A DNA stretch of 64,000 nt from Cyrtodaria siliqua (lineage: Eukaryota; Mollusca; Bivalvia; Adapedonta; Hiatellidae): positions 19,315 to 83,314 of the forward strand of contig JAWPHD010011504.1 in NCBI GenBank assembly GCA_037043455.1. The letters are read 5' to 3'. A program made the position numbers and the translations under genes. The notes below the pieces were generated by a model. It worked only from the letters and a program-made list of their open reading frames with translations, ran no database searches and was not told the DNA's origin. This document shows, one piece after another, positions 1-11,975 of this stretch (position 1 is the first letter of the stretch; every line of letters begins with the position of its first letter).

Positions 1-1924
1 GCAAATTGTAACCAAAACAAATTGCATTCCATCAAATAGCAAACAGGATTTTAACTCTAAATACAAATCGAAACAAAAAAACGTGGTATCACAACTATTT
101 AGAATTTTCTTTTATAATCCAGGTGTACTGTACACTATTGCGTACATGTATGTCTGTGTCAATTGACTTGGTAATAATATATATACGTACAATAACGATT
201 TTTGTGAAAGCTGAAGGAACTGTCTACCCTGATGCCCAGTCATGTATTTTAATTGAATAGTGTTAGTCATTGTGTTTAGTGTTTTGTTTTTGGACAATGC
301 ATGTTTGCTTAATGCAGTGTTACCTTCATGTTCGGTTTATGTTTTATCAATTGATTTAATTCAAATACATGTATATGAATATATTAAAAATGTACGATGT
401 TTTATTTTACGTGTCCAGTTACACTTTAATTGACAGCATATTACTCAGCGCGCCAACTGGAAAGTGACGTGCGGATATTCAAGTTTAAAAACGTTGAACG
501 ACCATCCTATATAATATTAAGTACATATACTAGGGGTTGAATCAATGTAGTAAGTAGGTACATGTGTACTGCTGTATGTATATAAGATCATGAAGATGTA
601 GCTGATTTTGTTCCACAAGTACCGTATCTGAAAGTAGTAGTGCGATTGTACTAGAATTTGTATTTCGTAAAACCCGAGGATATTCAGATCTGGTCCAAAT
701 TAACGTTGAATAGAGTTATCCATATGCAAATTTATCCATTTTGGTACCATGATCACTGTAACGTTTTCCAGGAATTCTTTAGACCATGGTATGAGTTAAC
801 GAGGCTACATAAGGAATGGAAATGGTATCAGCCCAGCTGTTTCCGAAAATTGTATTTAACGTGTTTGCTATTAATTGATATTTTCGAATCATTTAATCTC
901 AGGGAAAAAGCCATGTTGCGGCTTGATGACTAACTGTTAACAGCAATCATCCGTTCAAATTAATGCTAAATGCACACTTTAAAGGCTATCGCAATATACA
1001 TATGTATTGGACCCTCAGGTTGGGGTAGGTTTTAACACCAGACTTCTTTAATTGCAAAATAAATTTAATAATAATATCAACAATTTTAAATAAATATGTG
1101 TCCTTCTTTTATATGTGCATACTTAATTATCTAGTCGGGTTAGATAAAACATGTTCTACATAAATGCCATTAGTTTCAAAGGAAAACATGTATACGTTTG
1201 TTTTTGTTTGAATTAAATTAAATACATCATAAACAACTTATTAGACATGTTAGAACCCTGTTTAATTGTTTGGACTATTTTGTACCAAAACACAAATCGA
1301 TTCAAAACCGCTTTAATTTCAAAAATAATGCGTTTAAGTATCTCTTGTCAGGCAAACGACAAACCGACGACCAAACGGGATCTGAACAGCTCACTTATAC
1401 CTTTGCTCTGTGAGTTAAACTATGTAAAACGTTTGGCTCAGATAAGGTAAACAAGTATTAATGGATTTGTTATCGCAACATTGAACACGGACGTGTTCGT
1501 CGTCCTTATTATTATTATTAATTTTTTTTTTTAAATAAATTACAAAAAATACCAATACAAAACAAATAAAATAATATAAAGCCTGTTAGATTGTTATTCA
1601 CTGACAAACTACGAAACTACTATAATGCACACCGATGCATAATTTGTAAAAAAGCAACAACACCAATACAATAACTAAGTTACAGGTACATGTATGTGAT
1701 ACTTGTATTTCTTATTATTGCATACCGTTTAAGGTTAACCTTGTGTTACATAGGTGATTGAAAGCCTGAACTTACACATTGGGGAAGATAAAATTCGCGC
1801 GCTGATATCAACAATGACAGTTGCATGACATCATTGTGCAAATAAACATGCAAAACTTAAGAATTTGGCGACATCAATGCGCAGAATTTAAATTTTATGA
1901 TATGCAAGAAAAAATGTCAATCAT
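1..1924. other. AT-rich stretch, no supported gene
   Basis: I see no splice-supported exon, RNA gene or recognisable repeat. A 91-codon plus-strand open frame at 658-933 has protein-like composition (rich in Trp, Tyr, Phe and Leu) but matches no family I know, and I cannot fit both splice sites to it. A short ATT-rich simple run lies near 1505-1535. Confidence 0.5.
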
Positions 1925-2055
1925 GGGTATCCGGTTCAGATAGGGAAATTCCAACCCTCGGTATAACTGGTTTAATCGGAACCTAAGCAGATTCTCGGTT
2001 CCGATAAACATAATTATACCTCGTGTTGAAATTCCCGATCTTCACCTGATATCCA
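1925..2055. repeat. Imperfect palindrome (hairpin-type repeat)
   Basis: The arm at 1943-1983, beginning GGGAAATTCCAACCC and ending CGGAACC, is nearly the reverse complement of 1997-2036, with a 13-nt spacer. Weaker pairing extends outward to about 1925 and 2055. One arm (GAGGGTTGGAAT, then GATACCCATGAT) recurs in the opposite orientation at about 32925-32962, so this is a dispersed repeat and not a unique hairpin. It is probably a foldback or MITE remnant. Confidence 0.7.
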
Positions 2056-2664
2056 CGAAATATTTTTATATTATTACATACTATTAGTTGAACCGTTATC
2101 TTGTTTTAAATTGTTCCGTGATGTATTGCAGTAAAATATAACCATTTTCAGTAAAATGCAAGTTAACCCCCAAGAGGTAGAGGAATGACTCACACCGACC
2201 CTCTCAAACCTATTGCGGGAGGAATATTTGACGTACATAAATTGTAAAATAATTTGTGTTTCTCTAGTTTTAATTAAAGTTTAATTGATGTTCAGTTGAG
2301 AAATATTGAATATCAAGCTTTAGTTTGATTGGTAAAAGGGACACACGGCAATACTGATTTTTTTTAAAAACTCAGGGTGTCCCATAGGTTTTTGTACATA
2401 ACATGCATTTATTCAATCATTAATATTACTTATAAGAATAATACAACAGTAAATCTTTTTTGTATATTGTTAACTGTTGATTACATGGCACCATTTCTAT
2501 ATTTGGAATGAGTTAACACGATGGTAAACTTCATGTAAATGTGGAAATTCTAAATTTTATTTAATTAATATGTGCAAGAAGGTTTAAAGTCAACCCGATG
2601 CCGGATAAATAAATCGAGATGCTAATTCCAACACTACAAGATTGCCGCGTATCCCTTTAATATG

Positions 2665-3517
2665 CCAGGGTCCGTATTTATAAAGCTTCTTAAAATAGCT
2701 TACCTTAAGTCAAAGGACTAGGTATGATAAGGAGCAAAATTGGCCCCCAATATTGAAGTGTTTAAATCACTAAGTTTGAATATTTATTTTAGCTAAGAAT
2801 GGATCAGATCATTATTAAAACTTATAAAAAGGTAATTTTGAAAGCTCTTAACGACTTTAGGAGACTCACAAACAATCCCTTTCTTTAGAAACAATGCATA
2901 TTTTGCTCAGTTTCAGCATTTTTCTGTCAATTTTTGGTCCTGGAAATACAGAGCGCACCCTCGAGCACAGCTGGTATTTTGTCATAACAAGTGTATAATA
3001 GAGGTACATCATCAGCCTAAAAACTGTGTGTGCTCGGGGGTGCACTCTATATTTTTGGGACCAAAAACGTGTCCAGAAACGCCCAAAATCTGCAAAATAT
3101 GACAAAAGTACCAAAAATGCCAATTTTTGAGACCCAAGTTAATTCTTTTAGATAAATAAAACAATTAAAAATATCTATTGAAGTTAGAATATAATCAGTT
3201 TACTTTAACATGCACAATAAATTAAAATAAACTATTTATTTTTGCATTTTGAATATTATTGGTGCCAAAATACTGTCTTATCATACCTTGTCCTTTATCA
3301 ATTTTTAAACACATTTTCATATCGTTTTAAAACATTTTCCTTATAGTTTTAATAACATTATGGATTAATACACCCCACCGTTAAATAATTATCTTAAAAT
3401 ATATGCTCTGTAGTGTCGCTGAGAGGTAAATAAGGATATTTGAAAATATGTAAACATCTTAAATTTTGACTTAAGTAATATATTCTACTTAAGTTGCTTC
3501 ATGAATATGGGCCCAGG
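2665..3517. mobile_element. MITE-like element with long terminal inverted repeats
   Basis: The left end (CCAGGGTCCGTATTTATAAA) and right end (read from the other strand, CCTGGGCCCATATTCATGAA) are inverted copies. Pairing continues inward through a CTTAAGTCAAA block and a GGTATGATAAG block (about 2720-2740 against 3280-3300). A second inner inverted repeat (about 2893-2983 against 3024-3104) carries TTTTTGGTCC and a CTCGAGCACA-like block. There is no transposase frame. A clean target duplication is not visible. It is a non-autonomous DNA element of unknown superfamily. Confidence 0.75.
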
Positions 3518-4319
3518 TCAAAATATGTTAATTATAGCAATGAATAGTTTCGAGATGTCAATCAGCTTAACGCTTCTACAAATTTAAACTACACATTTAC
3601 ATTTAGTCGGAAAAGCAAACACAAGCTGTCTCACAAGCTGTAAAATACAACGGAGGACACTAAACCAATGGACAACAGAGTGTGGAACTATACCTTGAAT
3701 GTTGGGTCTATTCATTACTAGCTCACTTGTCACAAGTTCTGTATTAGGTTGATAAAGCAGCATGTGCATAGTAAACTTCATAATGTATTACACTTCATGA
3801 CGTGTATGTGCTATAACAGATGATCTGTTATGCCATGCCTTTTTCGGTATGGATTTTATCTTTTTACGCCAATTTCCAATATGCACAATGCAATACTTAT
3901 AATACCTTGGTCGAACTCGTTTAAATTGCTTTAACGAAAACCGAGGTTTATATAATTAGTTATTACTGTATACGTCATAAGATGACATTGGTGTAAACTA
4001 TAGGTACTTACTAAGCTTACATAATTTCTACACTCGAAATCGGAGATATGCCTGGCAATATCCCCGTTTAAAGAACAGTATACATGTACACGTGGTGGTA
4101 AGTGTTTCGAAATATTACGACCAGCACAACTAGTTTTCTTTTCTGATTTCAGACGCTACACATACATACACCACTTGCTGTTTTGTACAGTGTTGTACAA
4201 ACTGTTCACACAATTACAATTATATTATGTCTATCACTTATGGTTTCCTCGCCAAAGCAATGGTCAACAATCGCAATATATTTCCCCGTAGTTATGGTAA
4301 CCTCGTTTAAAAAAAGCAA

Positions 4320-4562
4320 TATTTTAAATTAAGTCAACATTTATCAATTGTTTAAACATCTTTTTTCTAACGTTTTAAGACACCTTCTTTACATTTTCAT
4401 TAATGCTATGCATTACTAAAACTCGCAGTTAAAATAGATCTTAAATTAGATGCTCTGTAGCGTAGCTAATAGGTTAAAACGGTTATTTGAAAATATGTTA
4501 AAATCTTGAATTTTGACTTAAGTAACATTTCTACTTAAGTTGCTTTATGAATACGGATTCTG
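4320..4562. mobile_element. Partial copy of the MITE at 2665-3517
   Basis: This matches the right half of the 2665-3517 element: the same order of ATGCTCTGTAG, TTTGAAAATATG, TTTTGACTTAAGTAA and CTACTTAAGTTGCTT, then ATGAATACGG at the end. The left half is missing, so it is a truncated or heavily decayed copy. Confidence 0.65.
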
Positions 4563-5041
4563 ACGATTGTTAAGTATGTTACTATTTATTAAGTTGAATC
4601 ACAGACTTCTGTGCACATATACCTAAGGTATTTGTTTAGAGATACGGTATTCCAACAGTATGTCCAATAACAATAATGTAAATGATACAATCATTATTGA
4701 TACAATATTTGACTTTTCTCATAAAATTACATAATGTTTGCTTCCTATAAATACACCGTTTGTATAAACAAATGTTTCAACTTCGTGACGGTATACACAA
4801 CAAACATCTGATACGTTTATCGTGTACGTGCAATGTGTCATATGTTTGTATGCCTTCAAAAATGACGAATATATGAAACATATTCCAAAACAAAGGCTGC
4901 ATTTGTAATCAATGCATCATATAAACAAATAAAATCTCACGGAGTAATATTGAAGCCTAGTAACATGATGCAAACTAAGAATCCTATTTACAAGTCACAC
5001 TCATCATATAAGAAAGCATATATGTTAAAACACATTGTCGC

Positions 5042-5153
5042 TTAAATTTCGCCTGTCGCCCATGCTTGCTTAGGTTGTTCTTTCCGTATGTTGAACTGTC
5101 TATTTGCAGGACCATTCAACGTGTCGTACAGACCTGCATCCGGATCGACAGCT
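5042..5153 (-). CDS. Terminal exon: cytoplasmic tail of a transmembrane protein
   Basis: On the minus strand a TTTTTGTAG acceptor is followed by one base completing a codon, then 36 codons and a TAA stop. The peptide starts AVDPDAGLYDTLNGPANRQF and ends QAWATGEI. It is hydrophilic, rich in charged residues and Asn/Gln, and has a YDTL sequence that fits a YxxPhi sorting or SH2-type tyrosine site. Its phase matches the transmembrane exon at 8077-8228 exactly (AA from one exon plus A from the other makes Lys), which is the main reason I accept it. The intron would be about 2.9 kb with GT-AG ends. Local GC and CpG exceed the surroundings. I do not recognise the family; the role as a receptor tail is inferred from position next to the membrane segment. 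Confidence 0.7.
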
Positions 5154-5614
5154 CTACAAAAACATATAACAAAATAATAATTGTACGAGCAGTATTGCAA
5201 CTAGAACACGCGTAATTTGCTGTTCAGCGTTTCTAGAAAACAGTTTTGTATATATTCATATTGAAAAGAATCATATATGTTTGGACATATTGGTTGTCAG
5301 CCAGACATAGGTTGTCTGAATCAATGCCAAGCTATTTATTTAGAGTTTCTCTCATGGAGGGGTATAAAATTCACACTTACAGGGGATGGTAGACGCACCT
5401 AGCGAAAACATTAATGTTATCCTTTTAATTTGGATAAGTGTTGTTTGTCTTCACTTTTTGATCCAAGTATTTTGAGCATGTTATGGACAGTAATGTGTGT
5501 ATCGCTCAACAAACGCAATGTCACCACATATACCAATATGATATATTTTAACAAATAAGTGGATTATTATGTTGATAACAGTATTAAAATAAGTATGTAG
5601 TGTTTATGTGATAT

Positions 5615-5885
5615 GCAGTCTTCATAGCCGTTGCTCCCAACTAAATTCCATTATGTTTATTTCGCTCTTCGGGGCATAGATTATTATTAGATACTGGGAC
5701 CATACGCCGTACGACATGGGGGAGATTAATCTCCATGTACATCGCCATATGCATGCCATCTTCGGGATGGTTAAACTTTTGTACTATTGATTTTATTAAT
5801 ATTGAGTTCTGCTCAACCCGGGGCTAGAGGGCGTGAGCGGTAGCTAGTATATTTCACTACCGCTGAACAGGCTCAATCAAATCGA
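5615..5885. repeat. Dispersed repeat, copy 1 (second copy at 10425-10725)
   Basis: Shares CTCCCAACTAAATTCCATT, GTTTATTTC, ACTGGGAC, CCATCTTCGG and AGGCTCAATCAAA, in that order, with 10425-10725. The body contains a short inverted pair (GGTAGCTAGTATATTTCACTACC). No tRNA-type promoter boxes are evident, so I call it only a dispersed repeat. Confidence 0.7.
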
Positions 5886-6029
5886 GACTGCAATATTTCG
5901 TATGTGTCGTTTTCGACCGTTTCCAAAGGGTCATTATCATACTCTTTTTTTTAAGTGACAACATCGTTACAGAAATGTGTAGGTTTCCTGAAATATATAC
6001 CGTGTGCAGTCGAAGTTGGATTATGGCAG

Positions 6030-6250
6030 CTAATCATTTGATATACTTAATAATGATTATGGGTGCATTATTAATATAAACTTAATAATCTAATCATGCG
6101 TTTACTTCAAAATAATTATGGTTGCATCCTAAATACAAATCTAAGTATGTGCTAAACTTCAGGAATACAAATACAAACTTAATCATTAGATATACTGCAG
6201 GAGCATTACTATACGTACGACTATAAACCTAATCATTACATAGTAATTGT
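6030..6250 (+). repeat. Diverged outlying copies of the 45-bp minisatellite
   Basis: Several degenerate units containing AATCATT, GATATACTGCAG and a GGTGCAT-like core resemble the units at 7126-7835. They suggest the array was once longer or was seeded from here. Confidence 0.5.
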
Positions 6251-7008
6251 TCAGTATGATATAATTATTACATGCCTTCCTAAATATAGTAACGCATTTG
6301 TAATGCTTGTTATAAAACACCTAGTATTATGAATTCTCTCTACTCATTATCGCATTTCGACCTTCGCAGAAATCTGTCCATAACTTATAAAATGTGTGAC
6401 CAATTTCAATTAAATATCACTTATTTTCTTATTTATGTTATTTTCAATCCAAACTATCGAAACCATTTTCTAAAAATAATTTATTTTTTTGATAATTTTC
6501 ACTGTGCAGCAAACTTTAACTGTAGATTTTAATCGCGGTAGGCTACTAGGAGGAATCAATCAATATGAATACTGACCACTCTGAACCATATCACTTAGCA
6601 CCCATGCTGTTATGTTTATGGCTTCAATTAGGAATAATAGCCCCTTCACTGCAGCACATGTCAATCACACAAAAGTTCTACAGGACTACCACGCTAGCCC
6701 TTTAAGATCTCTTAAGAGATGCATAGATCCGCTCTGTCAATCAAACATATATCTGACCATGCCAGTTGACCAATTAAAATCACATGAGGTATTTACCCCG
6801 TTAAATAAAGCACACGCTGTCCCACAAACAAACATATACAATAGAACACATGGTAATGATTGTGGCCAAAATTGAGCTTGGACAATGGTGGGCGGAGTTT
6901 ATCGATTTGTACGGATCTGTGTATTATAACATCAGTCTAACCAAACATCTCATTGACGTTAGCTTATATTTAGGTAGACATGTAATAAAAAGGTAATTTC
7001 ATGACTGT

Positions 7009-7082
7009 GCAGTGCCCTTCGGTGATAATAGCCATCGGGTCATTATCATTCTCCGGGGTATATTATCACTGAAAGGCACTGC
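7009..7082. repeat. Hairpin with 22-bp arms
   Basis: GCAGTGCCCTTCGGTGATAATA at 7009-7030 pairs with 7061-7082 with two mismatches, leaving a 30-nt loop. This looks like a very short MITE or the two ends of one. The block GGGTCATTATCAT inside it also occurs near 5930. Confidence 0.75.
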
Positions 7083-7125
7083 TCCGCCATATATTAACTT
7101 GTAAATCTAATCTTTTGATATGCTG

Positions 7126-7835
7126 CATATTCATTACGGGTGTACACTGAATATAAAAGTAATCAGTTTATATACTGCAGATTCATTATGGGTGCACATT
7201 AAATATCAACCTAATCATACTGCAGATTCATTATGGGGGGCACACTAAATATCTACCTAATCACACTGCAGATTCATTATGGGGGCACATTAAATATCAA
7301 CATAATCATACTGCAGATTCATTATGGGGGCACACTAAACGTCAACCTAATCATACTGCAGTCATTATGGGGGCACACTAAATATCAACCTAATCATATT
7401 GCAGATTCATTATGGGGGCACACTAAATATCAACCTAATCATACTGCAGATTAATTATGGGGGCACACTAAATATCAACCTAATCATACTGCAGATTCAT
7501 TATGGGGGCACATTAAATATCAACCTAATCATACTGCAGATTCATTATGGGGGCACATTAAATATCAACATAATCATACTGCAGATTCATTATGGGGGCA
7601 CACTAAATATCAACATAATCATACTGCAAATTCATTATGAGGGCACACTAAATATCAACCTAATCATACTGCAATTTCATTATGGGAGCACATTAAATAT
7701 CAACCTAATAATACTGCAGATTCATTATGGGGGCACACTAAATATCAACTTTATCATACTGCAGATTCATTATGGAGGCACACTAAATATCAACCTAATC
7801 ATACTGCAGATTCATTATGGGTGCAAACTAATATA
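7126..7835 (+). repeat. 45-bp minisatellite, about 15-16 copies
   Basis: The unit reads roughly ATTCATTATGGGGGCACACT, then AAATATCAACCTAATCATAC, then TGCAG. It lies inside the predicted intron between the transmembrane and tail exons. Because 45 is a multiple of 3 it creates long open frames (a 15-residue repeat with HYGGTLNINLIILQ). These are by-products, not a protein. Confidence 0.95.
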
Positions 7836-8076
7836 AATCTGATCATTTCGTATACGTTGGAAACACTGCACAGCTTTTGCCAGTCTCTATCAACTTTAAT
7901 GAAACTTGAAACTGGTCTAAACAAATATTACCCAATAGTCAGAGTAATTGTGTACGTACGAATATGGTGATACTACATTCATCTATAAACTCACCCGCTC
8001 TCAAGAAGCGCCTCCAAATAACACAACAGTTAAAACCTAACTACTTCATCTATGTAAATATGTATCAGTTACTCAC

Positions 8077-8228
8077 TTTGATTTCTTGCACTTGTGAACT
8101 ACACACCCAATCACAAGTCCAGCCAAAACAAGACCACCGAAAACAATCAGACCAATGACGTAACCTTGTATGCTAGTATCTCGACGGAGAACTAGTGACG
8201 CTGTTTGCAGATCCATCAGTACAACCAT
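8077..8228 (-). CDS. Internal exon: transmembrane segment and stop-transfer region
   Basis: A minus-strand exon of 152 nt runs from a TTTGACAG acceptor to an AAA|GTGAGT donor. Read in the frame that continues into the exon at 5042-5153, it ends with a single hydrophobic span (GYVIGLIVFGGLVLAGLVIG) followed by CVVHKCKKS, a basic stop-transfer signal. The protein is therefore predicted to be a single-pass type I membrane protein with a short tail. One oddity: before the span, a second frame reads GCTDGSANSVTSSPSR, which looks more like a Ser/Thr-rich extracellular stalk than the in-frame sequence. A small indel may therefore have shifted the frame here. Upstream exons are uncertain; 11122-11208 has a compatible phase. 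Confidence 0.7.
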
Positions 8229-8988
8229 CTGTCAAACAAACATTTCGTTAAATAATTCAAAGGCTAACAGTCAGTGCGTGTAAAGTAAAAATCCTCGTTT
8301 TAGTATCAACTTACACCGTAAGGAAATAACGTCTCAAATGAAGGATCTCGTTTTATCTATATTACGTATATAAATAATTATGGTCGCATTCTTATCTCCT
8401 GTGTTTTATATTTAGTAAATTAATTTTGTCTCAAGTATACATTTTAAATTGTATCTATGACTAGAAACAAAATATTGTTTCAATTATATGACCATTTTGT
8501 TATCTACTGTTGATAAACTGCGTCTCAAGTATGCAATTAAGTTCATATTCCATTGTAAAAACAGTGTAAATAAAATATTCCCGCTATGCTATACCATATA
8601 ACAAACTAGGCAGCATTAACAGGCGATGTAAGTATAACACAACGATGATCACGTAGATGTGCATATGAATATACAAAATAAAAGCATAGACTAGGAAGCC
8701 TAGGTAAAGTTTTTATTTTGTATTTGTTATGTTTATGTTTGTTTGTTACCAATTCAAAGGTCTAACATTTTTAGGACAGTAGTGCAACCTAATAGCATAT
8801 TACTAAGGAAAGCAGTTCAACATTTTAGCACCGTTTTCCCAGAAGGACAAGATTGAAATAACGATCCTAGAACCGATTTATCAGAAATGAGACGCCGGAT
8901 ATAACGATATGTATGCATTGCTTTCCCAGAATTTATCAGACCGATTAACATGCAACGACACTTGATGAAACTATTCAACTTACTTTAT

Positions 8989-9272
8989 TCATATGTTTGT
9001 TATTAAATATTGAGCTGAATTATTGAAATTAGAGTTCACGTTACAAGAACAGATTGGCTGTGTTTTGAAAACACAACTTATGTACTTGACTCTTTTAAAG
9101 GTTGACCAGTATTTAGCATCTTTCAATAACAGTGACATGCCGCTATGGTTCAGAATATACTTCCGGTCAAATCCAAACTGAACACCACGGCTACAATCAT
9201 TAACAACCATTAACGATACTCCTTTATAATCTAATGTGACATTATTATAGACTAATGCGAACGTTTGCATAA
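8989..9272 (-). CDS. Possible exon, unrecognised
   Basis: A minus-strand open frame of 93 codons starts just after a CTACGTGCAG acceptor-like site. The composition looks like a Cys-containing extracellular segment (VVNDCSRGVQFGFDRKYILN, then ISCVFKTQPICSCN). The frame stops at TGA only six bases before a strong AAA|GTAAGT donor. It is therefore either not an exon or an exon broken near its 3' end. It lies upstream of the transmembrane exon on the same strand, which makes an extracellular-domain exon possible. I do not recognise the domain, and its phase does not fit the exon at 11122-11208. Confidence 0.3.
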
Positions 9273-9689
9273 CTGCACGTAGTTGTCCGATATTAAGCTA
9301 CTATTAACCAAAACTACTTCCTCAAAATGACATGTTTGGTAAATAAAACTTTATAACTTATTGACAATTGTAAATAAAAACCTGTCATTTCTCTTTTGAA
9401 TTATACCAGTATGTTAACATCATTATCACATTAAGTTTATCGGTTTACAGAATAGTATTACTATTAAAGTAAATTTGAATAATGTTTGAAGAAAGTGGTA
9501 AATGAAGAAGAAAATACAGGCCAAAAACAATTTATGTTATAATATACATCAAAACATTCGCATACAATATACATACAACTACGAATTTAAACTCAAAACT
9601 AATATTACCATTTGTGTTCTCACTACAAACATTTGACGTCACCATATAAAATAAAATTATAATACGAATATTAGTGTTTAATAATATTC

Positions 9690-9985
9690 TTGGCAAATCC
9701 ACATAGTGTAATTGTCTAAATTATGGGCAGAAAAAACACACTTTTATATTGCTACAGGACAACAAACACGTATTTTTTCAAGTTTTGAATAAGAGCAAGA
9801 AGCTTGTCGTTAATAAGTTGTACTGCAAGGCTGTATAGAGAGCGGAAAAGTCATATGTGATTATAGCTGCAACGTGACGCTTATTGCAAATTACATAAAG
9901 AATGTCTTTAGGATTGATCAGCATCAATTAATTCCAGAGTTTTCATAAGCTATATCACAAAATTGTATCACAGAGAGTATCAGGT
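9690..9985 (-). pseudogene. Decayed reverse-transcriptase fragment (same family as 54390-56305)
   Basis: Compared with 55610-55890, this stretch keeps the same order of words: CACATAGTGTAATTGTC, ACTTTTATATT, TTTTTGAATAAGAG, AGCTTGTC, AGTCATA, TTAATTCCAGAGTTTTCATA and TATCACA. The intervening sequence has many substitutions and indels and no frame survives. It corresponds to the region before the GIPMG catalytic block. Three imperfect copies of a roughly 60-bp unit with GAGTATCAGGTGAT follow at 9975-10100. Confidence 0.75.
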
Positions 9986-10097
9986 GATCTGGGCAGACAG
10001 GAGTTAGTGTATTCGTTACGTTGACACAGAGCGTATAAGGTGATGTGGTCAGTCAGGAGTAAGTGTATTTGTTACGTAGACAGAGAGTATCAGGTGA

Positions 10098-10247
10098 TGT
10101 GTACGCGTTAACAACAGTTTCACAGACTGGTTCTATGTAAATTCAGGAGTGGTTCAGGGAAATAATCTCGCACCCACGATTTTCGTGATTTTCGTAAACG
10201 ACATAGCGGCGGAGATAAACAGTTTACATCTTGTATTAGCTACATAG
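10098..10247 (+). pseudogene. LINE-type reverse-transcriptase fragment
   Basis: A plus-strand frame of 49 codons reads CVRVNNSFTDWFYVNSGVVQ, then GNNLAPTIFVIFVNDIAAEI, then NSLHL, and stops at TAG. This carries the hallmark non-LTR retrotransposon block (GV.QG..LSP..F.IF.NDI), with Ala in place of Ser in the LSP triplet. A TGA directly precedes it, and the YADD-type catalytic block is absent downstream, so it is a dead piece. It belongs to a different retroelement class from the neighbouring 9690-9985 remnant. Confidence 0.8.
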
Positions 10248-10424
10248 TGTAGCAGAGAAGAAAGTGTATTTATCGTGTAGAGGTGATGAGGTGTTAGGAG
10301 AAAGTTCGTTTTAATTTCGAATAGTTGGTTCCACTACTCCAGCCTTTAAAGGTTTTGAGAATTGTTTAATCACTCTTTGAATATGTTGCCTGCTTTATAA
10401 TTTAGTCTTTTGACTGGTACCTGT

Positions 10425-10725
10425 GATACGCGAGCTTCATAACTGCTGCTCCCAACTAAATTCCATTTTGTTTATTTCTCCATTCTCGTCTCATTCAAAG
10501 CATTATGATAGAAACTGGGACTAAACGCCACTGGCCATGGAATGGTGTGAAAATAACTCATTGAAGGTTCCATGTTCACCGTCATATGCGTACCATCTTC
10601 GGAATGGCTGAAATGTCATTTTAACATTTACAAATATTGCGTTTTGCTCACCACTGGGTTAGAGGTCATGAATGGTAGCAAGCATTTTTAACTAACGTTC
10701 ATGAACAGTCTCAATCAAACCGTAT
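10425..10725. repeat. Dispersed repeat, copy 2
   Basis: Second copy of the 5615-5885 repeat in the same orientation, about as long but with scattered substitutions. It ends near CAGTCTCAATCAAACC. Confidence 0.7.
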
Positions 10726-10989
10726 TTGTATTTCATCAGTCGAACATCGAACTTGTATAACTGAAATTATTAAAGACAATAGGATAACAACTAGATTATC
10801 ATTTGAATATTTGACAAACTTAACAGCTTTTAAATATTACACGTGCAAATGTAATACACGTATATTTCTTATTTTCAAAACACTTCACGTATTCCTCTTA
10901 TTTTTGTAATTTGTTATTTTACATTTCATTTCCTTCGAATTTTCTCCAGATTTCATTATGCAGTGTTCATACTGTAAAGCTGTGGGTTT

Positions 10990-11020
10990 TTTTTATGGGG
11001 GGTGGGGGGGGGGGGGGGGC
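10990..11020 (+). repeat. Poly-G tract
   Basis: A run of about 17 G, preceded by GGGGGGTGG, follows a T-rich run. It is a simple-sequence tract able to form a G-quadruplex. The apparent proline-rich reading on the minus strand comes from this tract. Confidence 0.9.
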
Positions 11021-11121
11021 TGTCCGAGCTGATTGTAGGATTTTCTAAAGAAACTTATCGTTGAAGAAAATAACAAAAGAGCACACAGAAGTTGACGCCG
11101 CGTAGCCCCGCAGTAACTTAC

Positions 11122-11208
11122 TTGGGCAAGGAACCGTGGAAGTTGGGCAAGGGACCGCGGAAGTAGGCGATCATTAATATTGGTTTCAATTGAAGGAAAG
11201 CGTAAAGC
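11122..11208 (-). CDS. Possible 29-codon exon
   Basis: A minus-strand 87-nt segment lies between a TTTAACTGCACAG acceptor and a CAA|GTAAGT donor, open in frame 0-0. The peptide starts ALRFPSIETNINDRLLPRSL and ends LAQLPRFLAQ. An internal near-duplication (CGGTCCCTTGCCCAA, CGGTTCCTTGCCCAA) is visible. The phase is compatible with splicing to the transmembrane exon at 8077-8228. No known domain. The splice sites are good, but short exons are easy to find by chance. Confidence 0.35.
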
Positions 11209-11540
11209 CTGTGCAGTTAAAGAATCCACTTCTTTTTTAAATCTGTAAGTAACGCCAGTAAGCCTAAAAACCTGAAATTCCGGTGTCGAGTCTTCCTACT
11301 ACCAAATAATGTGTTTTGAGTATGAGAAAGAAGAGAGGAAAATTACTAGATTTTTCTTTAGAGCAGTAAGCGCGATTCAAGTAAATATAAACGTGAATGG
11401 AAACCAAAATGACAGATCAGAAATGTACTTTCAGTGTTTACAAATTAAACTGGTTAACTTATTGCGATCAGAAAGAAATCACGACTATCTACTTAAATAA
11501 TCATATTTAAAGATAGATCCTTTGACATCTGAAAATTAAT

Positions 11541-11810
11541 GACGTGTTTAAAGATTGTCCCACATGGCTATCAAATTGCGGCTTTAACTGCATAGTCTTT
11601 ATTAAGAACAATTACAGCGTTGAGGAGGTCTTATTTTGTAGTATTAGCAATTAATTATTTTTCACCTACCAAATTAATGACCTGTTAATAAACTGTTCTA
11701 TATTGCTATCTCATTGAGGCACAAAATTACAGTCTTTATTAAGAACAATTACAGCGTTGAGGAGGTCTTATGTTGTAGTTTTAGCGATTCATTATTTTTC
11801 ACCTACCTAT
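11541..11810 (+). repeat. Tandem duplication of a ~135-bp segment
   Basis: The two copies share AGTCTTTATTAAGAACAATT, then ACAGCGTTGAGGAGGTCTTA, then ATTATTTTTCACCTACC. The 3' two thirds are almost identical and the 5' parts are more diverged. Confidence 0.85.
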
Positions 11811-11975
11811 TTGTGTTTTGAATAATAGTAGCCCTATACATTCGTCAAATTAATAATCATCTCAGTTCTCCTTTCATACTCTTTTTCACATGAACCCCGC
11901 ATGATACATGTAGTTGCATGCACTCTGTATGGGCGTACATATTTTGCTACGTTTAACGGCTTTCGATTATTACAG

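Noticed and set aside
7233..7836. Two long frames (73 and 145 codons) with a 15-residue repeat
   Set aside because: They follow the 45-bp minisatellite exactly; a period divisible by 3 keeps any frame open.
10993..11229. Proline-rich C-terminus of a 78-codon frame
   Set aside because: The proline run is the poly-G tract read in reverse. Only the short internal segment with splice sites was kept as a weak exon candidate.
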